A stretch of DNA of 64,000 bases. Origin: GCA-2709075 sp038146865 (GTDB lineage: Bacteria > Pseudomonadota > Alphaproteobacteria > MPNO01 > UBA2964). Positions 34,035-43,092 of the stretch are shown here, in pieces. The stretch covers positions 682,001 through 746,000 of the forward strand of contig JAYQSL010000002.1 of assembly GCA_038146865.1 (NCBI GenBank). Direction: 5' to 3'. A model generated the notes under the pieces. The model did no database searches. It was not told the origin of the DNA and saw nothing but the letters and a program-made list of their open reading frames with translations. The position numbers and the translations under genes were made by a program. Positions within the stretch are counted from its first letter, which is position 1. Each line of letters opens with the position of its first letter.

Positions 34035-35615
34035 TTAATCCTGAGTTTGATCTCTTAACCGAAAACGTTGGATCTTCCCTGTCGCTGTTTTTGGTAGATC
34101 AGCCACAAAATAAAACCATCGTGGATATTTATAATGGGCCAGCCCTGCCCGACAATGTTGAACAAGAATTTCTTTAAGAGACTCAGTCGCGTCCCCGGCA
34201 TCATTTAGCACAACATAGGCAGCGGGCTTCACAAGACCATCATCATCTTTTTTTGCGACAACAGCTGCCTCCAAGATTTTTTCGTGCTCAATAAGTCTGT
34301 TTTCAATCTCAAATGGGGAACACCATAATCCCCCTACCTTCATCATGTCGTCTCCACGTCCAGAATTATGGTAGTAACCATCTTCATCTCGGTAATACAT
34401 ATCACCAGTATTCAACCAGTCCCCTTTCATCGTGCGCGCCGTTTTTTCTGGATTTTTCCAATAGAGCTGAGCAGCAGACTCCCCTTTTACCCAAACTGTG
34501 CCAATGACATTAGGTGAATTAATCTCCGCTTCGTCCTCATCAACTAATTTAACCTGATAGCCATCCACTGGCTTTCCAGATGTTCCGGACTTGATGTCAT
34601 CTGGTCTGTTAGAAATGAAAATATGAAGGTTTTCAGTTGATCCAAGGCCATCGATGATGGAGGTACCAGTTTTCTCTCTCCAGCGGCGCAAAACGTCACC
34701 GGGCAATGCTTCGCCTGCAGAAACGCAAAGGCGCAGCGAAGAGAGATCTGGATCCCAATGCTCCATCTCATGTAATTGTTGCGCATAAAGAGTGGGAACA
34801 CCAAAAAAAACAGAGGGGCCGAACTTTTGGATTATCTCAAAGCTTGTGCCCGGAGATACGCGTTTGTCCGAAAGCACAATTGTCGCACCTACCCACAAGG
34901 GGAAGGTCATTGCATTACCAAAACCATAAGAGTGAAAAAGTTTGCTTGCTGAAAAAACGATATCACTTTCTCTCAAACCAATGGTATTTCTCGCAAATCT
35001 CTCGGATGTGCAGACCATTGACCGATGAGGATGGACCACGCCCTTTGGGTTGCCTGTTGATCCGGACGAATAAAGCCAGAAGCACTCGCTCATTGCCGTC
35101 GCTGGTTCAGCATTTAAGTATTTATTCTTGCTTGATGCATCCTGTGAAAATTGTTCCAAGCTCGAGACCCAAGAGGGCTTATGCTCACTCGCCTCCAACG
35201 CGGGCAATAAGGCATTTGAGAGACTTGCGCTGTAGACAAGCCCTTTGCAGGAGCAATCGGAAATTAGGTAAGAATAATCAGGTGCTCTAAGCATGGTGTT
35301 CACGGCTATAGGGATAACTCCTATCTTGATCGAACCAAAAAAAGTCGAGATGAATTCAGGCCCGTCGGTCACGACCATCATTAATCGATCGCCCTTAGCA
35401 AGGCCCATTGATTGGAGGCAATTACCGGCCTGATTAACGGCTACAGCGAGATCTTCATAGGTCCACGTGATCCGTTCGGTAATAATTGCAGGTTTTGTGC
35501 CTCTTCCGTCTTCAAGGTGACGATCAATAAAGGGCACTGCTGCGTTAAAATTTTCGGAAAAAACTAGGTCACTTGGGTGAACCGATACATCGACGAGAAC
35601 CGTATTATCTTTCAT
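34035..35615 (-). CDS. Benzoate-CoA ligase family enzyme
   Basis: An ANL ligase of 526 residues. The A3 loop is FWLYSSGSTGNPKGVVHPH, with LFHSYGFGNAMTFPLW and VGGLWCSPFEIENRLIEH, a combination typical of the benzoate/4-hydroxybenzoate-CoA ligase group, and the A10 lysine lies in LPKTATGKIQRFRLR. The ATG at 35615 has GGAAG upstream; an in-frame TTG at 35633 is less likely. It is divergent from the molybdenum hydroxylase operon, so a shared regulatory region of about 157 bases probably lies between. It likely activates an aromatic acid; the ring substituents are unknown. Confidence 0.85.
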   Translation of the reverse strand: MKDNTVLVDVSVHPSDLVFSENFNAAVPFIDRHLEDGRGTKPAIITERITWTYEDLAVAVNQAGNCLQSMGLAKGDRLMMVVTDGPEFISTFFGSIKIGVIPIAVNTMLRAPDYSYLISDCSCKGLVYSASLSNALLPALEASEHKPSWVSSLEQFSQDASSKNKYLNAEPATAMSECFWLYSSGSTGNPKGVVHPHRSMVCTSERFARNTIGLRESDIVFSASKLFHSYGFGNAMTFPLWVGATIVLSDKRVSPGTSFEIIQKFGPSVFFGVPTLYAQQLHEMEHWDPDLSSLRLCVSAGEALPGDVLRRWREKTGTSIIDGLGSTENLHIFISNRPDDIKSGTSGKPVDGYQVKLVDEDEAEINSPNVIGTVWVKGESAAQLYWKNPEKTARTMKGDWLNTGDMYYRDEDGYYHNSGRGDDMMKVGGLWCSPFEIENRLIEHEKILEAAVVAKKDDDGLVKPAAYVVLNDAGDATESLKEILVQHCRAGLAHYKYPRWFYFVADLPKTATGKIQRFRLRDQTQD

Positions 35616-35772
35616 GGTCGAAAACTTCCACAAGTTGCACTGTGACTCTAATGTCTCACATCCTCGCAGTATTCAAAACTTTTCCCTGTGGGTTGATCAG
35701 GACCTGCCTTATGTGCGATCTAACCACTCAGTTCGGCTCTGTCTGGAGTGATTTACCAGTGTTGAGGAAATA

Positions 35773-38751
35773 ATGGCGACAGCGAAGGAAAAGATTAAAT
35801 ATGTCGGAAGCCCAATAGAGCGGGTAGAAGACGATATACTGCTGCAAGGGAAAGCCCAGTATTCCGACCACTTGCCAACGCGAGCGGGCACGGCCCATGC
35901 CGCCATCCTGCGGTCCCCTCATGCCCATGCCGAGATAAACTCGATTAACATAAACAAAGCAAAAGCCTACCCCGGCGTTCTAGATGTGCTTACGGGCGAT
36001 GATATAAAGGAAATGTCAGAAGCCTTCCTGATTGTTCTCCGCGCGCCCATTAACCAGTGGGCATTAGCTGTAGGGCGCGTGCGATACGTCGGAGAACCGG
36101 TTGCCATAGTTATCGCCCGTGACAGATATATCGCAGAGGATGCAGTGGGACTAATTGAAGTGGACTACACCCCACTTGCCCCGGCGATAGATCAAGAGGA
36201 AGCGACTAAAGAAGACGCTCCAGTAGTGCACGAGGCTGCGGGGAGCAACGTTGTTTCAACCCGTGAGTTCTCTTACGGCGAACCAGAAAAGGCGTTCGCG
36301 GAAGCAGACAAAATCGTAAAGGTAAAGATTCGTTACCCTAGAAATTCACAAACACCGCTCGAAGGGTTTGTGGTAAACGCTGAATACATCCCAGGTGAGG
36401 ACCTGTATGACGTTGCCTCGAACTATCAGGGCCCATTTACCTCTCATCCTGTAATGTCGATGGCTTTAAGGGTAAAAAATTCTCAACTTAGGATGAGAAT
36501 GCCTCAGTGGTCGGGTGGGGGCTTTGGAATAAAGGTTCAAATATTTCCCTATGTCGTTTTGATATGCCTTGCTTCGAAAAGGGTTGGTAGACCGGTAAAA
36601 TGGGTCGAGGACAAGCTCGAACATCTTGCCGCCGCGGCTGCGGCCCCGAACCGCGTGATTGAATTAGAAGCGGCGTGCAAATCAGATGGCACTGTGACAG
36701 GTTTCAAATTCGATCAGTTAGACGATTATGGGGCGTTCCTGAGGGCACCAATGCCCGGACCCCTCTATCGAATGCACGGAATTCTCACCGGTGCATATGA
36801 CATCAAAAACATGACCGTTCGCAACCGAGTGGTTCTTACTAATAAATGTCCTTCTGCAATGGTGCGCGGATTTGGCGGACCGCAGATGTATTACGGCATA
36901 GAACGGGTAATGCATAAAGTAGCAGTTGAACTTGGTCTGGACCCCCTGGAAGTCATAAAAAAGAACCTTGTGCCAGCAGGAGTATTCCCTTATCGCGCTG
37001 CAGCCGGCGCACTTTTAGACTCTGGTGATTACCCAAAGGCAGTGGAACTTGGGGTGGAGAAAGGCCACCTCGCTGAGTTAAAAAAACGCCGTGATCAAGC
37101 GAGAGCCGAGGGGAAACTTTACGGAATAGGTTACGCGGCAATTGTGGAGCCAGCTCAATCAAACATGGGCTACCTGTCGAACATCCTCCCCCATGAAGAG
37201 AGACAGAGAAATCCAAAGGGGGGCGCCGCTGCGAACGCAACCATAACAGTGGACCCCCTAGGCACGGTGAGCGTAACAGCGGACTCTATACCTCAGGGGC
37301 AAGGTCACCAAACTATCTTATCCCAAATTGTGGCGGATGAACTCGGACTGACGCCTGAGAGTATCAAGGTAAACTTAGATTTTGATACAGCAAAAGACGC
37401 TTGGTCGATCGCGACCGGGAATTATTCATCAAGATTTTCATCAGCAACAGCCGTGGCATGCTTCAAAGCGGCTCAGAAAATCAAAGATAAATTATCACGG
37501 ATTGCGAGCCAGACGCTCAATGTACCACCAGAACAGATCGGTTTTGCGGATGGCGCGGTGTTTGACACCGCGAACCCTGAGAACTCGATTAAATTCTATC
37601 GTGCCGCTGGTGCTGCCCATTGGACGCCTGGCGCGCTGCCAGAGGGGATGGAACCTTGCGTCAGGGAAACCGGCTCGTGGTCCCCACCAGAACTCGAAAG
37701 TCCCAATGAAAAAGATCAAATAAACACATCTCTGACCTATGGTTTCGTGTTTGATTATTGCGGGGTGGAAATCGATCGAGACACGGGCGCAGTAAAAATC
37801 GACAAATACGTGACAACTCACGACTCCGGGACATTACTCAATCCACTGATAGCAGATGGTCAAGTATACGGGGCTTTCGCCTGGGGAGTGGGATGTGCTC
37901 TTTATGAAGAGTTTGTTTACGGTGAAGATGGTAGTTTTAAAACGGGAACATTTGCCGATTATCTTGTTCCGACAATCCATGAGGTGCCGGAACCGCAAAT
38001 AATCCACATGGAGAGTCCTTCCATGGTTACGCCGCTCGGAGCGAAAGGTATTGGGGAAGGAAATTGTATGTCCACCCCGGTTTGCATAGCTAATGCTGTC
38101 GCTGATGCAACCGGAGCACAGGACCTCACGCTCCCACTGATCGCATCAAAGGTAGCCCGTATCGTGCATGGAGAGGAACCTCCTCCGCCCTCCGGCGACC
38201 AAGCCGAGCTTAGCCATGCTAATGACGGACTGTTACGAGGGGAAGGAGAAATAATGGTCCCCGCTCCCGCAGATCAAGTTTGGGAAACTCTCCTCGACCC
38301 GGAGGCCTTAGCCGCAGTTATCCCTGGGTGTCACAAACTTGATGAAGTTGAAAAGAATTCATATCACGCTGAGGTATCACTCGGTGTTGGACCAGTCAGA
38401 GGTAAGTTCAGGGCAAAGGTCGCACTCTCTGATATTGTTGAGGGCAAGTCGACAACGCTCTCTGGAGGGCTCGAGGGTGTACTCGGAACATCAAGCGGGG
38501 TGGGTCATGTTGTGCTGTCGGAGGAGAATGGCAAAACAACTGTCACATATGACTATGCAATCAAACTCTCCGGCACGGTAGCTTCCGTAGGAGGAAGGAT
38601 GTTGGAAGGGGCAGCTAAAGCCCTGGTTAAGCAATTTTTCAATAGGCTTACAGCACAGATCACGGGACAGAAAAACGGCGGCAGCTCACCTGGCCGCCCT
38701 ACCAATGGGCTCTGGACCTTAATTAAGCGTATTCTGGGACTTAAATCATGA
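35773..38751 (+). CDS. Molybdenum hydroxylase large subunit fused to CoxG/SRPBCC domain
   Basis: The xanthine-oxidase-family catalytic subunit that binds molybdopterin cytosine dinucleotide. Residues 1-800 carry the two aldehyde oxidase/xanthine dehydrogenase domains (GSPIERVEDDILLQGKAQYSD start, WSGGGFGIK, PSAMVRGFGGPQMYYGIERV near 360-380, GAKGIGEGN near 758 with the presumed catalytic glutamate). The AYRCSFR loop of CO dehydrogenase is absent, so this is a hydroxylase, not Cox. After a proline-rich linker, residues from about 820 form a CoxG-like SRPBCC domain (GEGEIMVPAPADQVWETLLD) with a membrane-proximal tail. CoxG is normally a separate protein. Heads an operon in large-FAD-FeS order; its stop overlaps the next start. 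Confidence 0.92.
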   Translation: MATAKEKIKYVGSPIERVEDDILLQGKAQYSDHLPTRAGTAHAAILRSPHAHAEINSININKAKAYPGVLDVLTGDDIKEMSEAFLIVLRAPINQWALAVGRVRYVGEPVAIVIARDRYIAEDAVGLIEVDYTPLAPAIDQEEATKEDAPVVHEAAGSNVVSTREFSYGEPEKAFAEADKIVKVKIRYPRNSQTPLEGFVVNAEYIPGEDLYDVASNYQGPFTSHPVMSMALRVKNSQLRMRMPQWSGGGFGIKVQIFPYVVLICLASKRVGRPVKWVEDKLEHLAAAAAAPNRVIELEAACKSDGTVTGFKFDQLDDYGAFLRAPMPGPLYRMHGILTGAYDIKNMTVRNRVVLTNKCPSAMVRGFGGPQMYYGIERVMHKVAVELGLDPLEVIKKNLVPAGVFPYRAAAGALLDSGDYPKAVELGVEKGHLAELKKRRDQARAEGKLYGIGYAAIVEPAQSNMGYLSNILPHEERQRNPKGGAAANATITVDPLGTVSVTADSIPQGQGHQTILSQIVADELGLTPESIKVNLDFDTAKDAWSIATGNYSSRFSSATAVACFKAAQKIKDKLSRIASQTLNVPPEQIGFADGAVFDTANPENSIKFYRAAGAAHWTPGALPEGMEPCVRETGSWSPPELESPNEKDQINTSLTYGFVFDYCGVEIDRDTGAVKIDKYVTTHDSGTLLNPLIADGQVYGAFAWGVGCALYEEFVYGEDGSFKTGTFADYLVPTIHEVPEPQIIHMESPSMVTPLGAKGIGEGNCMSTPVCIANAVADATGAQDLTLPLIASKVARIVHGEEPPPPSGDQAELSHANDGLLRGEGEIMVPAPADQVWETLLDPEALAAVIPGCHKLDEVEKNSYHAEVSLGVGPVRGKFRAKVALSDIVEGKSTTLSGGLEGVLGTSSGVGHVVLSEENGKTTVTYDYAIKLSGTVASVGGRMLEGAAKALVKQFFNRLTAQITGQKNGGSSPGRPTNGLWTLIKRILGLKS

Positions 38752-39575
38752 AACCAAAGGGATTTGATTATTTAAAAGCTGCCTCAGTTGGCGAGGCAAC
38801 TGAAGCGCTCTCCAGAGGTGGAGAAGACGCTCGGCTAATTGCTGGGGGAATGTCTCTTGTCCCAATGCTCAATTTCCGTTTGGTCGAACCATCGATTTTA
38901 ATCGATATCTCGAAGATAGCCGATCGGAAGTATATCAGAGAAGAAAACGGGATGGTTGAAATTGGTTCTGCGACCCGTCAGTGTGAATTGGAAAACTGGG
39001 ATAAAGTTGGCGAAAGATTGCCTCTGTTAGCAAAGGCGTTACCGGTGCTCGGTCATTACCAGACTAGGGCCCGTGGCACAGTCTGCGGGTCTCTGGTTCA
39101 CGCAGACCCCTCATCTGAACTTCCACTTTGTTTAGCTACTTTAGGGGGAGAAGTGGTTTTATCTTCGTCCAAAGGAAGCCGTATCCTAAAAGCCTCAGAC
39201 TTTCAGACTGGGATGCTCTCAGTGGCAAAGCGCGCCGACGAAATGGTGACTGCAGCTAGGTACCCGATTGCTGAAAAAGGAGTGGGATACGCATTCCGGG
39301 AGATGTCACAGCGACACGGCGACTATGCAATCGTTGCCCTCGCTGCTGTAGCAGCAAAGAATAAAATTAAGCTGGGTGTAGGCGGCGTCGCAGATAAACC
39401 TGCTGTTCGTGAATGGGAAGATTTAGACGATAGTTCATTGGAAGACGCTCTTAATACTTTTGCTTGGGATTTGGGCGGATATGATGACATCCATGCGTCA
39501 GCAAGGTATCGGCGAGAGTTAGTCAGACGCTTGGGAAAGAAAACAATTGAGGAAGCTAGAAAATGCCGCAATTAA
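38748..39575 (+). CDS. Molybdenum hydroxylase FAD-binding subunit
   Basis: The CoxM/XdhB-type FAD subunit, 275 residues. The first FAD segment is LIAGGMSLVPMLNFRLVEP near residue 30; the second is RGTVCGSLVHADPSSELPL near residue 108. It passes electrons from the 2Fe-2S subunit to the acceptor. The extra 4Fe-4S insertion loop of 4-hydroxybenzoyl-CoA reductase is absent, which argues for an oxidative hydroxylase. ATGA overlap with the large subunit, and a 13-base overlap with the FeS subunit downstream. Confidence 0.93.
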   Translation: MKPKGFDYLKAASVGEATEALSRGGEDARLIAGGMSLVPMLNFRLVEPSILIDISKIADRKYIREENGMVEIGSATRQCELENWDKVGERLPLLAKALPVLGHYQTRARGTVCGSLVHADPSSELPLCLATLGGEVVLSSSKGSRILKASDFQTGMLSVAKRADEMVTAARYPIAEKGVGYAFREMSQRHGDYAIVALAAVAAKNKIKLGVGGVADKPAVREWEDLDDSSLEDALNTFAWDLGGYDDIHASARYRRELVRRLGKKTIEEARKCRN

Positions 39576-40063
39576 GTAAAGATGCTCGACACCCTGTCTC
39601 ATGCACTTTGAACGGCAAGGAGGTATCGGGATACGCTGAACCAAGGATGCTCCTCAGTGACTTTCTTACTCATGAAATCGGTATAACAAGCTGTCATGTG
39701 GGCTGCGAGCACGGTGTGTGTGGAGCTTGTACAGTGTTAGTAGACGGAAACATTACCAGAGCCTGTTTGACGTTCGCAGTCCAAATCGATGGGTGTCAAA
39801 TAGATACATCAGAGAGTCTTGCAAGCGCTGATGGTGAACTTTCCGACCTACAAAAAGCCTTCAAGAAACACCACGGTCTCCAGTGCGGCTATTGCACTCC
39901 GGGAATCCTGATGTCTTTGACAGCCTATTTAAAAGAAAACCAAGACCCTTCCGAGGAAGAACTTCGGGAAGTTCTCTCAGGCCATCTGTGCAGATGCACA
40001 GGTTATGTGGGTATGGTGAGAGCCGTTTTGGATTACTGTAAAAATAAAACCGTTAATACGTAA
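39563..40063 (+). CDS. Molybdenum hydroxylase 2Fe-2S subunit
   Basis: The small CoxS/XdhC-type electron-transfer subunit, 166 residues, with two 2Fe-2S clusters. The plant-ferredoxin-type cluster uses Cys48, Cys53, Cys56 and Cys68 (CEHGVCGACTVL then RAC), and the C-terminal helical cluster uses Cys108, Cys111, Cys143 and Cys145 (CGYCTPGI, CRCTGY). All eight ligands are present, so the complex should be functional. Last of the three subunit genes; the amidohydrolase follows after 73 bases. Confidence 0.95.
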   Translation: MPQLSKDARHPVSCTLNGKEVSGYAEPRMLLSDFLTHEIGITSCHVGCEHGVCGACTVLVDGNITRACLTFAVQIDGCQIDTSESLASADGELSDLQKAFKKHHGLQCGYCTPGILMSLTAYLKENQDPSEEELREVLSGHLCRCTGYVGMVRAVLDYCKNKTVNT

Positions 40064-40136
40064 CACCCACTTCGGGGCTTTCCCGGCTGGCTAAACTCGG
40101 CAATACTTTCCAAGTGAACAGCTTGGGGGGTGGGAC

Positions 40137-41132
40137 ATGCTTATCGACATATACACACATATTTTTCCTGGTGACTATTTCGACAGGATGAAAGCAGCGA
40201 CGCCCAAACTTGAAAATATTGGGCAACGGATGCAGGCAGTTAAGCCTGTTTGGGATATGGACGAGCGCTTTAGGCTTATGGATGCCTTTGGCAATTACAA
40301 GCAAATCGTAAATCTTCCTAATCCTCCTCTTGAGGATATTACGGACGCTGAGACCGGCACTATGTTGGCGCGCGCCGCTAATGATGCGATGGCAGAAATC
40401 TGCCTGAAGTATCCCGATCGTTTTGCAGGTTTTTCAGCAGCTTTGTGCATGCTCGATATGGATGCGGCAATGCAAGAGCTTCATCGTAGTATCCGAGACC
40501 TTGGCGCCCGTGGTGTCCAAATCTTTACGAATGTTAATGGACAACCTTTGGATCAAGAAAAATTCGATCCGCTTTTTGAAGCCATGGCAGAATTTGACCT
40601 ACCCATTTGGATGCATCCGGCCCGCGGTAGCGAAATGTCTGACTACAGATCTGAAGAAAAAGGGCGCTTTGAAATGTGGTGGTGTTTCGGATGGCCTTAC
40701 GAAACCTCGGTTGCTATGTCCCGACTTGTTTACTGGGGACTTTTTGATAGATATCCAAAGCTTAAAATAATTACCCACCATATGGGAGGTATGATCCCGT
40801 TCTTTGATGGCCGTGTTGGTCCTGGCATGGATGTCCTTGGGGCCAGGACGACTGATGAAGATTACTCGGGATTACTAAATAAACTCAAAAAGCCCCACCT
40901 GGAATACTTTAAAAACTTTTACGCAGATACCGCCATGTTCGGGGCAAAAATCGGCATAGAATGTGGCTTAAAATTTTTTGGGTCAAATCACACGGTATTT
41001 TCAACGGACTTTCCTTTTGCTCCTGCGGCAGAAACGATCGAGGCGGTAAACTCCCTTGATCTAGAGCGCAAGGATTTAGAAATAATCTGCAAAGGAAATG
41101 CTGAAAGACTGCTAAATACTACATTTAATTGA
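40137..41132 (+). CDS. ACMSD-like amidohydrolase/decarboxylase (amidohydrolase_2)
   Basis: A 331-residue TIM-barrel metalloenzyme of the group that includes aminocarboxymuconate-semialdehyde decarboxylase and gamma-resorcylate decarboxylase. The N-terminal metal motif reads DIYTHIFP, so the first of the two usual histidines is Tyr6 while His8 is kept. Other expected ligands are His160 (PIWMHPARGSE), His214/215 (IITHHMGG) and Asp291 (FSTDFPF). It follows the hydroxylase genes and precedes the glyoxalase by 10 bases, so it likely decarboxylates or hydrolyses a product of the same pathway. The GGGGGGTGGG-like leader is only a modest binding site. Confidence 0.82.
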   Translation: MLIDIYTHIFPGDYFDRMKAATPKLENIGQRMQAVKPVWDMDERFRLMDAFGNYKQIVNLPNPPLEDITDAETGTMLARAANDAMAEICLKYPDRFAGFSAALCMLDMDAAMQELHRSIRDLGARGVQIFTNVNGQPLDQEKFDPLFEAMAEFDLPIWMHPARGSEMSDYRSEEKGRFEMWWCFGWPYETSVAMSRLVYWGLFDRYPKLKIITHHMGGMIPFFDGRVGPGMDVLGARTTDEDYSGLLNKLKKPHLEYFKNFYADTAMFGAKIGIECGLKFFGSNHTVFSTDFPFAPAAETIEAVNSLDLERKDLEIICKGNAERLLNTTFN

Positions 41133-41142
41133 GCTAAAGATT

Positions 41143-41544
41143 ATGTCCAGAGCACCAAGAATTCGTCACACAGCTTTAAAAGTTAGAAACTTAGATCGTT
41201 CGATAGATTTTTACACACGTGTGCTTGGAATGGAATTGGCGCGGATTAGAGAGAGTGTTCCAAGGCAACACAAAGCGGCGTATGTTGGTTATGGAACCGA
41301 ACGAGAAACTCACGCGTTAGAACTAGTTGAAGACTTCACTGCTCCAGACAATTTTGAGTTAGGGAATCTTTATTGGCACATCAACATTAGCGTGCCTGAT
41401 ATTGATCAACTTTGTGCGCGTCTTAAGACAGAAGGAGTCGTATTTACCGAGGAACCCGCAGCAACTGAAAGCAATCCAAATTGTAAAATTGCTTTTATCA
41501 GAGATCCGGATGGATACGAAATTGAACTTACAGATATCCCCTGA
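41143..41544 (+). CDS. Glyoxalase I / VOC metalloenzyme
   Basis: A 133-residue vicinal-oxygen-chelate protein. His9, Glu60, His79 and Glu126 sit at almost the same spacing as the four metal ligands of E. coli GlxI (His5, Glu56, His74, Glu122), supporting a lactoylglutathione lyase fold with an intact metal site. The motif RDPDGYEIELTDIP is typical. Last gene of the hydroxylase operon. It could be ordinary methylglyoxal detoxification or a pathway-specific isomerase; the position favours the second. Confidence 0.82.
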   Translation: MSRAPRIRHTALKVRNLDRSIDFYTRVLGMELARIRESVPRQHKAAYVGYGTERETHALELVEDFTAPDNFELGNLYWHINISVPDIDQLCARLKTEGVVFTEEPAATESNPNCKIAFIRDPDGYEIELTDIP

Positions 41545-41565
41545 CCAGGGACGGTCAAAACCAAC

Positions 41566-43041
41566 TTAATTCTTTTCTTCGGACTCCCAACGATCCAACA
41601 GACTAGTGATACGTTCTATTGAGTGATTTTTATCGAATGTTTTCGCATAATTTGCTGAAGCCCGAATTGGATCTCCCGCGAAGAACCGTTCGTAGAGCTG
41701 TTGCCTTCCCGAAAAAGAACTCACTGCCGCATCCACGGCCAGCCTAAAAAGCCTGATACGCTCCCTGGATTCCAAGTTTGCTGATTGAAAATATTTCTCA
41801 ATATCCCCCTTCAAATCACTGTTGAACATAGCGTAAGACGGGTTCGCAAATAGCCCCCCGGCCCCAATGATTTGGATAATCTCGCAGGCGCGTCTGAACT
41901 GCGGCGGAAACATGAATTTTACTGCCTGCAAGGGTTCACGGCGGGGAATAACCGTACCGCCTGGTCCTGGCTGACATTCCTTCTCGGCTGTTACAATACA
42001 AGAGTATACAAATTCAACACAATTTATGAGTTCCGCCAAACCATTCTGGATGTGCAAAAATTGATCAACATTTGTTGAATGCGCGAGGAACGTCGCCAAA
42101 TCCCTCATGAATTCTGCTTTTGCTAGATCTTTGGTCGCAAACTGGTGCGAAGTCTGAACAGAGACTTGGGTAGTCCGCTGGACGCCATTGTAGACATCCA
42201 CATCACGATAGATAAAAGCACGCTCCCAGGGTACTTCAACATGGTCAAAGACGACCATACAATCACTATCATCAAGTCGGCTGGCCAAAGGAAAATCCAT
42301 ATTTGACCCCGAATTAAGATGGCCAGTCGTCGGCCGCGCTATAAGGCGTAAACCCTTTGTCGCAACCGGTATGGCGAACCCGAACGCATGCGCTTTTGCC
42401 TCCTCAGAATCGGAAAGTGGATAGGAAGGCGCGGGCATTACAACAATTTCATCTGCAATCGCTGCCAAGGTGGCAAGCATACGAGCTCCGTTTATGACAA
42501 AACCACGATCATTTTCTGATATTATACGGGCTGCAATATCTTTCTCTTGAAGATCTATACCCTTAGTCCTATCAATTTGGGGGCTGACAAGGGCATGCGT
42601 GGATGAAAGATCTTGGTCTCTGATCATTCTGTGAAAGGCCAGAACATTTTTTCCTAGTTTTGATTCCCCACTATCAAACGCCTCATAAGCAGCCGCATAC
42701 GCCGCAATCATTACATTCATAAAGTCTGGACTGCGGCCAAACATTCCACAAGTATGATCGTTCCAAACTTTGACCATTTTACGGCGCTTAACCAAATCCT
42801 CTGTCGTACGTGGCTGTTTATGAGAGAGACCAAAAATACCGTCCCCCTCCGCGGCTTTTTCAGTCAAAATTGGAGTGAGTTTCGGGTCGTGCTGTAGATC
42901 ATATAGTTCCGCCATGGTTCGGGCTCCGCCCGAAAAGCGCGGATCAGTTGTGACGTCTGCGACACGGACACCATCACACCAGACCTCTCGACCGTCATTA
43001 GCAATTCGTTCTAAATAGTCTTTGCCTTGTCGAATTGCCAT
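41566..43041 (-). CDS. HpaB-family flavin-dependent aromatic monooxygenase
   Basis: A 491-residue protein of the 4-hydroxyphenylacetate 3-monooxygenase oxygenase-component family, which uses reduced FAD from a separate reductase to ortho-hydroxylate phenols. It has WCDGVRVADVTTDPRF near the start, HTCGMFGRSPDFMNV, HALVSPQIDR and the late IIQIIGAGGLFANPS segment. The 4Fe-4S cysteine/histidine set of 4-hydroxybutyryl-CoA dehydratase, a relative, is not seen. The ATG at 43041 has GAGGAAA before it. No HpaC reductase is adjacent. It ends an operon downstream of the acyl-CoA synthetase genes. Confidence 0.83.
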   Translation of the reverse strand: MAIRQGKDYLERIANDGREVWCDGVRVADVTTDPRFSGGARTMAELYDLQHDPKLTPILTEKAAEGDGIFGLSHKQPRTTEDLVKRRKMVKVWNDHTCGMFGRSPDFMNVMIAAYAAAYEAFDSGESKLGKNVLAFHRMIRDQDLSSTHALVSPQIDRTKGIDLQEKDIAARIISENDRGFVINGARMLATLAAIADEIVVMPAPSYPLSDSEEAKAHAFGFAIPVATKGLRLIARPTTGHLNSGSNMDFPLASRLDDSDCMVVFDHVEVPWERAFIYRDVDVYNGVQRTTQVSVQTSHQFATKDLAKAEFMRDLATFLAHSTNVDQFLHIQNGLAELINCVEFVYSCIVTAEKECQPGPGGTVIPRREPLQAVKFMFPPQFRRACEIIQIIGAGGLFANPSYAMFNSDLKGDIEKYFQSANLESRERIRLFRLAVDAAVSSFSGRQQLYERFFAGDPIRASANYAKTFDKNHSIERITSLLDRWESEEKN

Positions 43042-43092
43042 AACGTTTCCTCGTCTCAATCTAGCGTACGGCCCACTTTGTCATAAAATAAT

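Noticed and set aside
35773..38751. CO dehydrogenase large subunit (CoxL)
   Set aside because: The AYRCSFR active-site loop of form I CODH is missing; the equivalent region reads MVRGFGG as in other hydroxylases.
38748..39575. 4-hydroxybenzoyl-CoA reductase FAD subunit (HcrB)
   Set aside because: The characteristic extra cysteine loop for a 4Fe-4S cluster is absent.
41566..43041. 4-hydroxybutyryl-CoA dehydratase, suggested by the nearby CoA synthetase
   Set aside because: The cysteine/histidine ligand set for its iron-sulfur cluster is not visible; segments match the HpaB oxygenase group.
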